A stretch of DNA of 64,000 nt from Rhynchonema sp. JSB1_4. Taxonomy: Eukaryota > Nematoda > Chromadorea > Monhysterida > Xyalidae. This document shows positions 1 to 12,578 of this stretch, in pieces. How positions within the stretch are numbered: the stretch's first letter is position 1; each line of letters opens with the position of its first letter. Under the pieces are notes generated by a model. It was given only the letters and a program-made list of their open reading frames with translations, was not told where the DNA came from and made no database searches. The position numbers and the translations under genes were made by a program. Location of the stretch: the NCBI GenBank assembly GCA_030248065.1, contig JASAMV010005947.1, positions 1 through 64,000 of the forward strand. The letters run 5' to 3'.

Positions 1-5
1 GTGTA

Positions 6-280
6 TTGGTCGCACAATGACCATATAAGAATTCATCAAAATCAATCCTGATTTTCACGTTCAGTCACTCTTAACTACTGTGCCACTTGTGATTCTCACA
101 AAACATTTTCAGCTGAAAATAATCTAGCAGAGCAACCACGTTGCCGCAGGTCTGAAACATTCTCTTTACTACGTGTTTTCTGTGTGATCGCGCAACGCAA
201 CGTCATTGCCCCGTCACTAGCCTGCTTTGCGATTCAGGAAAAAAATTTGACCAATTCTTATAAAGTCATTGTGCGACCAA
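6..280. mobile_element. TA-inserting MITE (TTGGTCGCAC family), copy 1
   Basis: Ends TTGGTCGCACAATGAC and GTCATTGTGCGACCAA are inverted repeats, flanked by TA on both sides (4-5 and 281-282). About 275 bp. A TA target duplication and no coding capacity suggest a Tc1/mariner-mobilised MITE. It sits at the outer edge of the composite at 1-3,000. Confidence 0.85.
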
Positions 281-282
281 TA

Positions 283-1297
283 TATGGAATGCACAAAATA
301 ATCCGTTCCACCCGTCCCCTGATGTTTCAAGGCCAGTTTATGATGCTTGGTTGCGCTTTTTTTGCATAGCGAAAAGAAATGAATGGGAAAGACTCGATAA
401 CGTCCGTTTTGTGACTGTAGGTTTCTGAATTCACTTCAACGCTCATTCACTGGGGAACTGAGCTGCTTATTCAAATTCAGTCCTTCTCACTGATTCTGTT
501 CTTGCGAATGATAACACGATCAACACACGGCGCGTGTACATCTGTGTTGTAGCGCAAATCTCCCTTGCTGCAAACCAACAAATTAAAAATTGAAAATTGA
601 AAAAAATTGAAAATTAAAAATTGTGTGAAAAACGCGTAAATCGTTGAGAAAATCACAAACAAAAGGCTGGCAAACTTTCTTGAAGTAATTTCAACCTATG
701 TAGCTCATGGTTTAAGCTGAGTTTTTTTTTTATTTTTTTTTATTTCTGAGCTCCATCAGCATAGGTTTGCTACAAAGGAGGGATCACAGCATACAGTAAT
801 CCAATGACTAACAATTTAGTGCTCAGCGATTTCTCCTAAGTCACCCTAAGGTCCAAAGGACTTATCACCATAAGCAACAGAATCACCAGTATCAATACTC
901 AGGAAGTCATGGCTCTATTTAAGTGCGCTCCTGTCGCTCCACATTCAAATTGCTTTGAAGCTTCGGTTCGGGCCATAAAAGAAGATTCCCATGAGGCAGG
1001 CAACAGTGTTTCGGCGGCGAGATGGTCACTTGTGCTGCGATGTTCTGAGCTTTATCTGTTGTTCAGCTGCGTGGGATGCTGTTGTTCCTTTTTTTGTAGC
1101 TTGTAGGCCATCGAGTTTTGTGAAGTCACATCCGCCAATGGAGCGCTTGTGCTCTTGTTGTTGGGTCAAGGAATAATTTCCACAGCAGCCAGCCTGTTTC
1201 TCTTTCCATTTGCTTGCTAGTTGAAAAAACCGCAACCAAGCACCATAAAGTGGCCTTGAAACATCAGGAAACGACCGGGATGGGTGTTTTTGTGCAT
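283..1297. mobile_element. Foldback-type element A, copy 1
   Basis: About 1.0 kb with imperfect terminal inverted repeats: GGAATGCACAAAATAATCCG at the left, and a matching end near 1,297 with GGGATGGGTGTTTTTGTGCAT. The same unit occurs inverted at 1,850-2,720 and forward at 30,829-31,838. Each copy contains a short ORF beginning [15 protein letters not shown] (909-1,106 here) of unknown meaning. The ORF length varies between copies, so coding potential is doubtful. Confidence 0.65.
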
Positions 1298-1304
1298 TTC
1301 ATAT

Positions 1305-1560
1305 ATTGGTCGCACAATGACTTTATAAGAATTGGTCAAATTTTTTTCCTGAATCGCAAAGCAGGCTAGTGACGGGGCAATGACGTTTCTTGTCTTCCGT
1401 GAACAACAACAGCGCTGTTGAAGGGGATACGTTGTTGCACTGCTGGATTATTCTCAGCTGAAAATGTTTTGTGACGAATAACAAGGGGACACTTGTTGAT
1501 CACAGAGACAGAGAGATAAGAATAATCCGCACATGATGAAACATGCATCAAATCACCCCA
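1305..1560. mobile_element. Degenerate TTGGTCGCAC-family MITE
   Basis: Begins TTGGTCGCACAATGACTTTATAAG as in the other copies and follows the family for about 90 bases. It then diverges, keeps a recognisable CAGCTGAAAATGTTTTGTGA block, and has no clear right terminus. Between here and 1,850 I see no gene. Confidence 0.6.
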
Positions 1561-1849
1561 TTGCGCTTACCACCCTTCAACCATCGACTTGTTTTTTACC
1601 CGCACAAAATGACAAGACATGAGTGCGATGCTCACTTAAAATTACATGTCCCTGATTTTGAAGAGGAAAAGGTTGTCAAAACACAGTCGAACTGAACCAG
1701 AGTTGGTTTTTTTGGTTTTGCACTGACGAAAAACTCTTGATTTTGCCAACTTTTATTTGCTTTCACTAGTCAGCATCACCACACGCAATCCCAAACTGAT
1801 CCGGATATGACCATTCCACTTTCAAAACAACAGCAAACCAGCATAAATT

Positions 1850-2720
1850 ATTATTCCTTGACCCAACAACAAGAGCACAAGCGCTCCATTGGCGGATGTG
1901 ACTTCACAAAACCGATGGCCTACAAGCTACAAAAAAGAAAACAACAGCATCCGAGCAACAACAGCTGAACAACAGATAAGTCTGAGAACATCACAGCACA
2001 AGTGACCATCTCGCCGCGCAAACATGGTTGCCTGCCGCACCGGACCCTTCATGGCCCGAACCGAAGCTTCATAGCAATTTGAATGTGGAGCGACAGGAGC
2101 GCACTTAAATAGAGCCATGACTTCCTGAGATTGACTGCGATTCTGTTGCTGACGGTGATAAGTCCTTTGGACCTATAAAATCGCTGAGCACTAAATTGTC
2201 AGTCATTGCTGTGATCCCTCCTTTGTAGCAAACCTATGCTGATGGAGCTCAGAAATAAAAAAAAAATTAAAAAAAAAACTGAAGCTTGAACCATGAGCTA
2301 CATAGGTTGAAATTACTTTCAAGAAAGTTTGCGAGCCTTTTGTTTGTGATTTTCTCAACGATTTACGCGTTTTTCACACAATTTTTAATTTTCAATTTTT
2401 TTCAATTTTCAATTTTTAATTTGTCTGGTTTGCAGCAAGGAGAAGAATTGCGCTACAACACAGATGTACACGCGCCGTGTGTTGATCGTGTTATCATTCG
2501 CAAGAACAGAATCAGTGAGAAGGACTGAATTTGAATAAGCAGCTCAGTTCCCCAGTGAATGAGCGTTGAAGTGAATTCAGAAACCTACAGTCACAAAACG
2601 GACGTTATCGAGTCTTTCCCATTCATTTCTTTTCGCTATGCAAAAAAAGCGCAACCAAGCATCATAAACTGGCCTTGAAACATCAGGGGACGGGTGGAAC
2701 GGATTATTTTGTGCATTCCA
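1850..2720. mobile_element. Element A, inverted partial copy
   Basis: Reverse complement of 283-1,180. With copy 1 and the two flanking MITEs it forms a roughly 3 kb palindrome (1-3,000) at the outer edge of the left arm. The right arm holds only the single copy at 30,829-31,838. Confidence 0.7.
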
Positions 2721-2724
2721 TATA

Positions 2725-2998
2725 TTGGTCGCACAATGACTTTATAAGAATTGGTCAAATTTTTTTCCTGAATCGCAAAGCAGGCTAGTGACGGGGCAAT
2801 GACGTTGCGTTGCGCGATCACACAGAAAACACGTAGGAAAGGAGATTTTCAGACCTGCGGCAACGTGGTTGCTCTGCTAGATTATTTTCAGCTGAAAATG
2901 TTTTGTGAGAATCACAAGTGGCACAGTAGTTAAGAGTGACTGAACGTGAAAATCAGGATTGATTTTGATGAATTCTTATATGGTCATTGTGCGACCAA
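2725..2998. mobile_element. TTGGTCGCAC-family MITE with empty site in right arm
   Basis: Perfect-ended copy flanked by TA (2,723-2,724 and 2,999-3,000). The matching point of the right arm, near 30,828, reads GCATATGTATATGGAATGC uninterrupted with a single TA. This shows insertion after the arms were formed. Confidence 0.95.
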
Positions 2999-3057
2999 TA
3001 CACATGCACAATCGCCGCCTGATTCGATTGCGGCATAAATGAGCAAAATCCGTCAAT

Positions 3058-3291
3058 GGGTGATATTTTCGAAACGGTGTAAAGGTCAGTTGGGTGTAAA
3101 GGTCGGTGAAAAGCTCGGTCGACAGCTCAGTGTGATAGACCTCGGTGTAAGCTAGAAACATTCCACGTCAATAACAGGCAATGTTTCACGTTTACACCGA
3201 GCTACGCCAACCGAGCTTTCGACCGAACTTTCCACCGACCTTTACGCCCAACTGACCTTTACTTTACACCATTTCGAAAATTCCACCCTAT
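3058..3291. mobile_element. Foldback MITE (GGGTGATATTTTCGAAACGG family)
   Basis: Opens GGGTGATATTTTCGAAACGG followed by TGTAAAGGTCAGTTGGGTG, and closes with the reverse complement near 3,291. The partner in the right arm is at 30,536-30,775. Related ends flank the segment near 8,760-8,835 and its right-arm partner near 25,290-25,360, and a larger relative lies in NF1 at about 57,147-57,697. No protein coding. From 3,300 to 3,860 I see only AT-rich sequence. Confidence 0.7.
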
Positions 3292-3862
3292 AACATTAGT
3301 TATGACAGCATAAAAAAAGTGAAAGGGTACATTTGAGACACCCTGTACTGTGTCTCATCTTTCGTGCAAACTACACGTCCACAAGCAGGGTTGGGTTTTA
3401 AAAAAAGTAAAAATTCTCTTGTAAAAACAAAATTTTTATTAAAATGTTCGCCACTTTTCCGGTTTTTTTAAATTAGAAAAGTAAGTTCACTTTTTTTATT
3501 ATTTCACAACTTTTTTTTATTATTTTGCTCCATTTTGTTGTGAAAATGCATGTTTTTATGCATGTTTCTGCTTGTTTTTTCTCAAAAAATTGCCTGCGGC
3601 GCTTGTATTTCGCATCGATACAATGGCATTACAACGTTAGACAGTCCGTGGCTCTACTAAACAACCTAAGCAGCCGTCATTATGTGCGCATTCAGTTATT
3701 CCAGGAAGTCAAATCTGCTTGAAGTCCAAAATTATCGTTCCAACACCTCGGGTTATGCAGCTGTTTTCATGTCACTTTGCTTAAAAAATGTGCCAATCAT
3801 TTACCTTTCCCGTGACTTCACTTTCTCTTCACTTTTTATACCACAATCTACAGATGTTGGTA

Positions 3863-4136
3863 TTGGTCGCACAATGACTTTATAAGAATTGGTCAAATTT
3901 TTTTCCTGAATCGCAAAGCAGGCTAGTGACGGGGCAATGACGTAGCGTTGCGCGATCACACACAAAACACGTGGTAAAGAGAATGTTTCAGACCTGCGGC
4001 AACGTGGTTGATCTGCTAGATTATTTTCAGCTGAAAATGTTTTGTGAGAATCACAAATAGCGCAGTAGTTAAGAGTGACTGAACGTGAAAATCAGGACTG
4101 ATTTGATGAATTCTTATATGGTCATTGTGCGACCAA
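3863..4136. mobile_element. TTGGTCGCAC-family MITE inside a hAT target duplication
   Basis: TA-flanked copy (3,861-3,862 and 4,137-4,138) that splits the 8-bp target duplication TTGGTACA of the adjacent hAT-like element at 4,141. In the right arm the duplication TGTACCAA at 29,965-29,972 is intact and there is no MITE. Confidence 0.95.
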
Positions 4137-4140
4137 TACA

Positions 4141-4550
4141 CAGTGTAGTTCCTGGGGGGAGGGGGGTCCCCCCCCTAAGGCACACTAACCGCCGCGACCA
4201 AGGTACACTAGTACACTAACCGCCGCGCCAGGTACACTAACCGCCTCAATTTTTGCCTAAAATCGGGATTTTTAGGCCTAAAATGGGCATTTTTAGGCCT
4301 AAAATGGGCATTTTTAGGCCTAAAATGGGTGATTTTTAGGTCAATGATGTCAAAAGTCGCCAAGATACCCTTTTTATTTAGAATTTTTTCCAAAAAGGGG
4401 CAAAAATCGGTCAAATTTTCAACCTCAAAAAGTGACTTTTTCCCGGATTTGGGTCTTCCCCCCTTCCCCCCTCCAGGGAGGTACACTAACCGCCGCACGG
4501 AAAAAAGGGGTAGGTACACAAACCGCCGCGCCGGACCAGGAACTACACTG
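4141..4550. mobile_element. hAT-like MITE, CAGTGTAGTTCCTGG family (left arm)
   Basis: Termini CAGTGTAGTTCCTGG and CCAGGAACTACACTG, target duplication TTGGTACA (right copy 4,551-4,558, left copy split by a MITE). The interior has GTACACTAACCGCC subterminal repeats and TTTTAGGCCTAAAATGGGC units. The long open frames here are repeat translation, not genes. The right-arm partner is 29,578-29,964. Confidence 0.9.
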
Positions 4551-5254
4551 TTGGTACATATGGTCTGGCTATCCCCAACGCGAATTGTCACGTTATCGGG
4601 CTCATTGTAAAAAAATATAACCTCGCTACTGCCCGTTTGTGAATACAACTGGTCGGTGTCAACTATTCCTATATTCTCAAGTGCAATCAAATATACTTAC
4701 AAAAATTTTCGACAATTTTTCACGTTGAGAACCGAAATTTTTGTGGTCCGGAATAAAAAAAGTAAATCTTAAAATTTTTTTAAAATTGAAAAAGTTAAGA
4801 AAAAAGTTCGATAATAAAATTTTTTTTAATCCAGCCCTGTCCACAAGACACCAGTCAACATCGTTTGGCTTACCATCATTGACGGATTGTCTTCGGAATT
4901 GGCGGTCCGGTCACAAAAGACATTCGTCGATTGAACTAGGCAAGTGAAGCAGCCACACAAATATTGGCACAATTACCACCACCTACTGTATACGTGCACC
5001 AGCAACGTAAGTTGTCTGTCACGTGTCACACCCACACCCCCTCCCGTCTGTCAGGTTAAGCATAGGGTTTGGCCCGGTCACCTCTGGGACCAGTTATTCC
5101 AAGCAGGCGCTACTTCACGGGTCAACCCAGCCTTACATTCCAGAAAAGGGTCGGTAAATGAGAATCAGCTTGTTCCGGAGCAAGGGACACCTCCTGGCAC
5201 CGGCTTGGATGAGTACCGGTGGCACTTTAGCCCACAAAAGTGCTTCACTTTTTA

Positions 5255-5452
<198 letters not shown>

Positions 5453-5483
5453 TTAGCTCAAATTTGAATAGTATATTGCTATA

Positions 5484-5746
5484 TTGGTCGCACAATGACT
5501 TTATAGGAATTCATCAAACCAATCCTGATTTTCACGTTCAGTCACTCTTAATCACTGTGCTATTATTTGTGTTTCTGACAAAACATTTTCATCAGCAAAT
5601 AATCTAGCAGAGCACCCACGTTGCTGCGGGTCCGAAACATTTTGTTGATTGCATGTTGTGTGTGTGATCGTGTAACGCGTCACATTCCCCTCTTCACGAT
5701 TCTAGAAAAAATTTGATCAATTCTTATAAAGTCATTGTGCGACCAA
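5484..5746. mobile_element. TTGGTCGCAC-family MITE shared by both arms (left)
   Basis: TA-flanked copy in intron 7 of the inverted ABCB copy, just upstream of its exon 8. The partner at 28,382-28,644 shows it predates the duplication. Confidence 0.9.
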
Positions 5747-7374
5747 TACCAAACTTTGTTGCCATAGCTTCAGCCATCATGACTCATGAACACTCGTGAA
5801 CTTGTCTTTCGTTTGTTTGCCTGTTCCAGGGGCCGCACACGGCAAAAGAACCCCGAACTACGCGCAACGCGGCCGACACACACAGCTCCTGTTCTGAACC
5901 CATCAAGGCTGCCGCCTGACAAACGCGCAAAAGCGAAAAGATAACAAAACATACAACAGCAACGTCATTAACATTGCGCTTAGTCACAGACGATCGACAG
6001 AAAATGTTTCACAGCCTGCGATTGGTGAGTGAGATAAGTGACGACTGATCTTGTCAACTTTTCGCTTTTGCCCTCTGACAAAAGCGAAAATCAAAAAGCG
6101 AAAAGCGCGTGGTAAACTTTTCACTTTTCGAATTTGTCAGCGTTCAGCCCAACCAACCAACGGCAGGTCGGAGACAAACTGGTGGACGTTTGCCATCTGC
6201 GCCGCTTGAATAACGTTTGTCTCATGGACAAATGTGGCTGACATTCCAAAAAGAATGTTGTCTCGGATGGATCGATTGAAGAGCACCGGTTCCTGACTGA
6301 CCACCGCCAGTTGACTGCGCAAATGTTGGACGTTGTGCTCGCGTATGTTGATGTCGTCAAGCAGCTATATACCGTTGGTACATATAGAAACAAAGACTGT
6401 TATTCGTGAATATCCGTACTGTCACCTGTATTTGTTTTCGGAAATTTCCAAGACCATCACACTGAATTTGGGCGCACCCGACAGGGCGCAAAAATATTGT
6501 CGTTGAGTTGATCGAACAACTTGGTTTGGCCAACATCGGAAGAAGCGAAGCACAACCCAGTTAGATCCCATTTAGCGCGCTCTTGGGTACCGTCGACGGG
6601 GCACAAAGCCGGTTTGGGCAAGTGAAAGAGTGCAATGTCCTTACTTTGTTACAATGGCTTAGGCTTCGGCTTCGGCTTGGGCCTACCCTTAGGCTCAGTG
6701 TTGTGTTTGGGCTCAAGTAGGCCAAGGCCCAGTTCGTTTTTAAGTTCTGCTCGCGCTTTTTCACTCAGATGCGCAAACCGGCTTTGCTCAATTGCCGACT
6801 AACGATTTCGCCTTTGTGCACGTCATAGAATCGTTCAATGAGCGCTATCACAGTGCTTTTTCCACAACCGGATGCGCCAACGATCGCTATCGTTTGTCCC
6901 GCATCGATGTGCAGTTGAATGCCTTGCAGAACGTTGACATTCGGTCGTGACGGGTACGCAAACCAAACGTCGTTGAATTTGATCACTCCAGTTAGCGACT
7001 GAAAGGATCAGTTGATCTGTTTTATGTGTGAGATGAGGAGGATAGAATTGTCGAGTGGATTTTTTTCAGCCCCGACTCAAGAGTGGAAATGTCAGTGTGA
7101 AGTACGGTCGGCGGTGTACGCTAGATGTAATCATGAAACATTGTCTGCTGTTAAAGGGCTCGGGACATAACCGAATGAAGGGTACCAGGACATATTGTTA
7201 CACACCGTTGGAAAGCATTCCGACAGCCTATGTCACGCACAAACTTTAAGCCCCCTGGAGATTCGCTATCTCTTGGTAGAGCGACTTTTCGTTCCAGAAA
7301 AAAGTGAATTTTTGCACAAATTGGAACGACCGGTGCAGAAACTCGAAATGAGTTGAAGGTCAAGTAACACATGG

Positions 7375-8600
7375 ATAGGATTACAACGGCTTCTGGATAA
7401 CTTATCATGAGAACTTCAGTCGTTCAAAGCATTGCTTCACTTGGTGAAGGTGCGAAATGTTCCAAAAATTGGCCACATTTTTCGAGAACACAAGTTTGTC
7501 CCTAAATTTTGAGGTCACGCTTAGCGCTGCTGAAATAAGAATGCAATGGGGAAATAGAACATCGTCGAAAGTACCAGAAAATATGGTTTTTAAATTTTTT
7601 AACTCATGGCTGGCTCCGTGACAGGCCTAAAAATCCATTAAAGTGCCGCTAAATTAGGTGGTTACATTCATCGCCAGAATTGTGATACATAAAGGCCACA
7701 GATTGTATCGGATTCGAAACAAAAAAAAGAGAGAAACGTCTGGTTTAACAACCTATCAAGGTCCGAAGACCCCAAGGTCTACAGATCTCTCGGGGCAGCC
7801 ATACTAACCTGAATATGATATTCAGCTATAAATGCTTATTGTTAACAGCTATTGTAAATGTGACAGCACCAAACAATGTATCTCGGGAGTAGCTTTCGAA
7901 TGATGTATAACAAGCCCAAATAAATTCTTACGCTTAAGGGCAGAGGTTAAAAAATTACTTTTTTGACGATTCTGGAATGAACCGTCACGTCACCGTGTGC
8001 GATTTCGGAATTTTGACCGTTTCTTGCCCGTGGTATGAGATAGTGCGGGCATGTCATATATCGTTCGATAGCTATTTTTAAGCTACATCGTTTCGCTATT
8101 AAATGTGCAATAGTTCTTAACAGCAACGACTTATAGCCAAATATCTTATTCAGGCTGGCATGGCTGCAGCAGCCGGACCATGGGGTTTGAAGTATAGAAA
8201 CTCGTCTAGATTGTTAGACTGTGCGTTTATCTGACTTTCTCGTTTCCAATGCAATGCAATACGTGGCTTATTTACATCACATTTTCGTCAATGAATGCAA
8301 CTATGCAGTTTAGTGGCAATTTTTAGGTCTTTTTCGGCCTGTCACGCCGCTATCTAAGTGTTTTCAAATTTAAAAACCTTATTTTCTGGTACTTTCGAAA
8401 ATGCTCTATTTTTCTATTGCATTTTCATTTCTGCAACACAAAGCGCGGCCTCAAAATTTAGAGACAAACTTGTGTTTTCGAAAAATGTGGCCGATTTTTG
8501 GAACATTTCGCACCCTCACCAAGTGAAGCAATTCTTTGAGCGACTGAAGTTCTCATGATAAGTTATCCAGAAGTCGTTGTAATCCTATGCACGTGTTACA
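7375..8600. repeat. Foldback element with ~500 bp arms (left)
   Basis: From about 7,375 the sequence GGCTTCTGGATAACTTATCA runs inward, and its reverse complement closes near 8,590. The arms are imperfect inverted repeats meeting near 7,990. The partner in the right arm spans about 25,530-26,760. No coding region. Confidence 0.75.
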
Positions 8601-9077
8601 TATTGTTTTAAAGCGCTTGTGCAACCAGTCTAAATAAACAATAGTGCAAACAAACGATTTAGACTTGCATAGCAGACTGTCAAAGTTGACCTTTCGTTTA
8701 GAAACGAGCGTCAGCTGCTTGCTCAGCGTGCAATGTTTCAAGCATACGCCGAGCTTACACTGAACTTTCTCACAACGAGCTTTCCACCGACCTTTACACC
8801 CAACTGACCTTTACACCGTTTCCAAAATATCACCCAATATTCTCGGGCTCGTAATACGCGATATGTGTCTATTCGCCAGATCACTTATTCCCCTCTCACT
8901 CACAATTCGCGCACCGGCATTCCTGTCACTGACGAGCGTTCCCGGACGCAGCTGCTGCCGAATCACACGCATCGCGTCTCTGCCTTTCGGAATGTCGACG
9001 ACGTTTCTCAGCTTGAAGCCGGCCTCGGTCGCGCCGATCAGTAATGCGAGAACCGTCCTTCAAATGTTGTTGTTTTT

Positions 9078-11664
9078 CTATTCCGAGACTTTTCAGGCCC
9101 GGAAGTTCATGCCCGACCTTTTCAGGCCCAGTTTTTGAGGCCCGGCCGATTTAGGCCCAGCATATAGCATATTTAATCCATTTATAGTCTTGGGCGAAAC
9201 GCCATAACATTAATGTTGATTGTTTTAACCAATACAAGGATAGATTTATGTATATCATACGCTCCAGGTTAAACCAAATATCTGATGATCATTGTTCAGT
9301 CGATAAGGTGACACTAAAATCTATCTTGTCTTTATTGGCGAATAAATATGTGGTCAGTGAGGCGGACAAGGCTAGTAATAATTATGTCATTGTTTGTAGA
9401 AAATTCTATGTTAGTAAACTTTTGGCTGAATTTGGTGTCACTATTGACAATCCATTATGGAGTAACTTTGTTTGAACATATTATTGCCAGACATAAGGAT
9501 TTAAATAATAAATTTAATCTTGATATGCAGTCGTTCACCAAAAAGTTGCCTCACATCAATGCTTTGCCCAAGTTACATAAAAAACCTGTCAAATTTAGAT
9601 TCTTGGCAGCTTCACGCAATTGTTCTACCAAACCGCTATCGCTAGTGGGTTCTGTTGTTCTCAAACAGTTTAAAAATGATCATTTCTCTAATTATTGTGT
9701 CAAAATTAAGAAAAATAGCGGCTCAACTATGTATGTTTCAGTGGATAGTAGCTTAAAAGTAACGGATTGGCTTGTGGCTAACCAACCGCAATAAAGTCAA
9801 ACATGTCATTACTGCTGATTTTTCTACTTTGTTCACTACTTTGCCCTTTAACACAGTGAAAAGTTGTATTTTATTGGAATTAATCGGTTTCTGTTTTCGT
9901 AACTCAACATCTAGTTATTTGGCTGTTAAAGACACAGGACAGTACTCCAGCTGTTTTTTTACTAATGATATTGCATTTGAGGATAAGGGCTATAACGTTA
10001 TGCGACAGTCAGACGTTGCTGAATTGGTAACCGCTATAACAGACAACACTTTTGTACTTATGGTGGTCGAATTTTTCAGCAAAAATGTGGTATTCCAATG
10101 GGAGGCAATGCAAGTCCTTTGATTGCAGACCTTACGCTTTCATGGCTAGAGTTTGTGTTTCTTAGGCACAATAAGCACTATTTCTAAGATCGATATCGTC
10201 GTATATTCCGTTATGTGGATGATGTTCTCGCAGTTAATTTTCCCAATTGTTTGACAATTGCTTCTGATATTTATGGCGCTGATCTTACACTTGAACGTAC
10301 AAATGATAGTTCCTCAAATTGTGTTTTCCTTGATTTGAATATTAGGGTCAGTCAAGCATTTCAAACAGACATTTCTATTTACGACACGACCAGAGATTTT
10401 GATTTCGAAGTAATCAAGCATATATTCTGATCCGTTGAGTGCCGTGCATTCTAATGTTGTGTATAATACCTTTTATTCGCAGGCGCTGCCATTTTGCTTG
10501 TTTGCACTAATTTCCACGATTTCAAACATAACATTAAGTTAACTATCACCGCATTACGTCTTAAAAATGTCTGTGATAAGGACATATTAATTGTGCTTAT
10601 TAAGCTGTTCGAACGCAATGCTATCCTGTTCACCAGATATGGGCTCTATGATCGAAAAGATTTTGCTCGCTGCATTAGCTCTGATTTTTTATAGATGTCC
10701 TGCAGTCAGTTGCTCTGAATTTCGGTTTATTATGTTTATTTCCCCCTACTTTGGTCCTGTCTCTTTGCGTCTATTTTAGTTCATTTTTTTAAAATTTTTA
10801 GACATCAATCCAGCCTGCCAATAATATTCACCAATAATTAATTTCCTTTGAAATCGAAAATGCCCGGACATGTTCGGCAACGCGGCAGTAAACGAAGATG
10901 CGATGATGATGATCGCTCTGGTTCGTCTTCAGGATCTGGCTCGGATTCCGATGCCGTGGGTGGTTTTTTATTTTTCGTTTTTATTTCAGTTTTGGATTGC
11001 ATTCTATGTGTTTTTTCCGCCATTCACGTATTTATCCACGTTTTTTAAGTCTTTTTTCTGCTCCTATCACGCTGGTTTTTATTTCAGCCACAGTTTGTCC
11101 TTTTTGTTTTTTAAAATTTATTTTTTTGCCCCAATTAGTTGCAAGTAGAAAAGCAGGACGTACTGAAGACCCGCCTGGGTGTACTTTTTTAAGTACAGGT
11201 CTAACTGCTGTTCTGAATCGGTGCTTGTCTACATTCACGGCCGAAACAAGACAGCCATTTATCCAGCTATTATTAATTTCTTCTGTCGTAAATTTAATTT
11301 CTAATTTTCTCAGTCTAGAAAATGGTTGTAAAAGCCGATTCTCTAGGAACTCGTTTTTTCCCTGCTTTTTATGGGACTAGGTTCGTGGTTTATTTAGTAT
11401 TTTACATCAATTGTTTAGTTTTGCGCAATTTTTTAAATTTGCTTTTGCTTATTTTTTGCCTTCACTTATTTCTCTGTTTTTTCCTTTTCATTGCTGCCTT
11501 CATCAAGATCTCATTTTTTATGGTGTCTTCTACTAATAGATAATATTAATCTGTCTCAACCTTCTATTTTTATAATTAGGCTTGAGCTCCAGCAGGGCCT
11601 GAATCGGTCGGACCTCAATGGCCGCTCCTGAACCTCTGCCCCGGGATTGAACCGTCGCACAATA
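9078..11664 (+). mobile_element. hAT-like shell carrying a reverse transcriptase (left arm)
   Basis: Flanked by the exact 8-bp duplication TTGTTTTT (9,070-9,077 and 11,665-11,672). The termini, CTATTCCGAGACTTTTCAGG and GAACCGTCGCACAATA, are weakly inverted, with GGCCTGAA-type subterminal repeats near both ends. The interior holds a broken reverse transcriptase. A 173-bp relative without it lies at 17,756-17,928. An 8-bp duplication is typical of hAT elements and unusual for a retroelement, so the reverse transcriptase may be a passenger. Confidence 0.75.
9248..10694 (+). pseudogene. Reverse transcriptase remnant (Penelope/DIRS-like, family unsure)
   Basis: Across shifting frames the family motifs appear in order: [20 protein letters not shown] with [36 protein letters not shown] just after 10,080; the catalytic box RYVDDVL near 10,205; and a thumb-like segment up to 10,694. 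At least two frameshifts and a stop between 10,120 and 10,210 break it. No endonuclease or protease domain is seen. The C-terminal part is followed by a lysine/aspartate-rich tract near 10,860. An unidentified open frame on the opposite strand covers 11,032-11,238. Confidence 0.75.
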
Positions 11665-11690
11665 TTGTTTTTCGCTTAACTCAGCAAGTA

Positions 11691-11950
11691 TTGGTCGCAC
11701 AATGACTGAATAGGAATTCATCAAGAACCACCTTGATTTTCAGTCCAACCACTCTTAACCAGTGCGCTATTATTGTATTCATGTCAACATATTTTCACAT
11801 GAAAATATACCGGCAGAGCAACCACGCTGCTGCAGCGCAAATACATTCCCTTTACTGCGTGTTTTGTCGGCTTGTCGTGCAGGAAAGTTTTTGGATGGAT
11901 TCTCATATATGCATGCTTATTGTGGGACCCATATGCGTTGACCCCACCAA
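11691..11950. mobile_element. TTGGTCGCAC-family MITE shared by both arms (in intron 4 copy)
   Basis: Begins TTGGTCGCACAATGACTGAA after TA. The far end is altered (GACCCCACCAATA). The partner is 22,176-22,436. It sits 39 bases from the exon 4 donor in both arms. Confidence 0.85.
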
Positions 11951-12578
11951 TACAATAATTGAAAAACACCTCAAGATCGCCCACTTACAACAGCATGTCC
12001 AATGGTTGCATTAGTTTGTTTGTCACCAGATAACTTCCGTAACGTAATGCGGGGGCAACGAAGAGAAAATTCCATCCATCAAATGCGTGAATCACGCCAT
12101 AATATTTCAGTTTTCTCACTGTCTCTCTAAAAATGGGAAGCGAGCTGTCACAATATTTTAAGAGCCTGGTCACGGTAGGATCTTCAGCTCATAGTGTAAC
12201 AGCGTCCACAAAAATTCTGTCCCCTTGTTTTTATGTGATCGATGGATTGGACTAACATTCATTAAGAAAAAACTCTCACGCGACCCCTGCCGCAATCTTC
12301 TATAAATGCAGACCCATAAGTCGTTGACGTTTGAATATTCACTAAAATGACTTTGCACATCTATTTGACCTGTATTTCGCCCTTAATAGCCGTGTAACCC
12401 GTTTCACCAAACCAAACCCGTTTCATAATCGATATTGCTGTGCACAAACGTGCAAACTGGTGCAAAAATGGAGCATACATGTGCTTTTGTGTGAATTAGT
12501 TCCCAAAAAATTGGTTACAATGACCTACACTATCAAATTCTACGTACAATATGCTATTTAGATCACGATATGCCTTAA

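Noticed and set aside
909..1106. Small frame [15 protein letters not shown] as a real gene
   Set aside because: Its length and C-terminus differ among the three copies of element A and no family is recognised. Kept only as a note on the element.
4208..4690. 160-codon open frame and its relatives near 29.5, 34.2 and 39.6 kb
   Set aside because: Translation of TTTTAGGCCTAAAATGGGC and GTACACTAA repeats in CAGTGTAG-family elements. The frame is not kept between copies.
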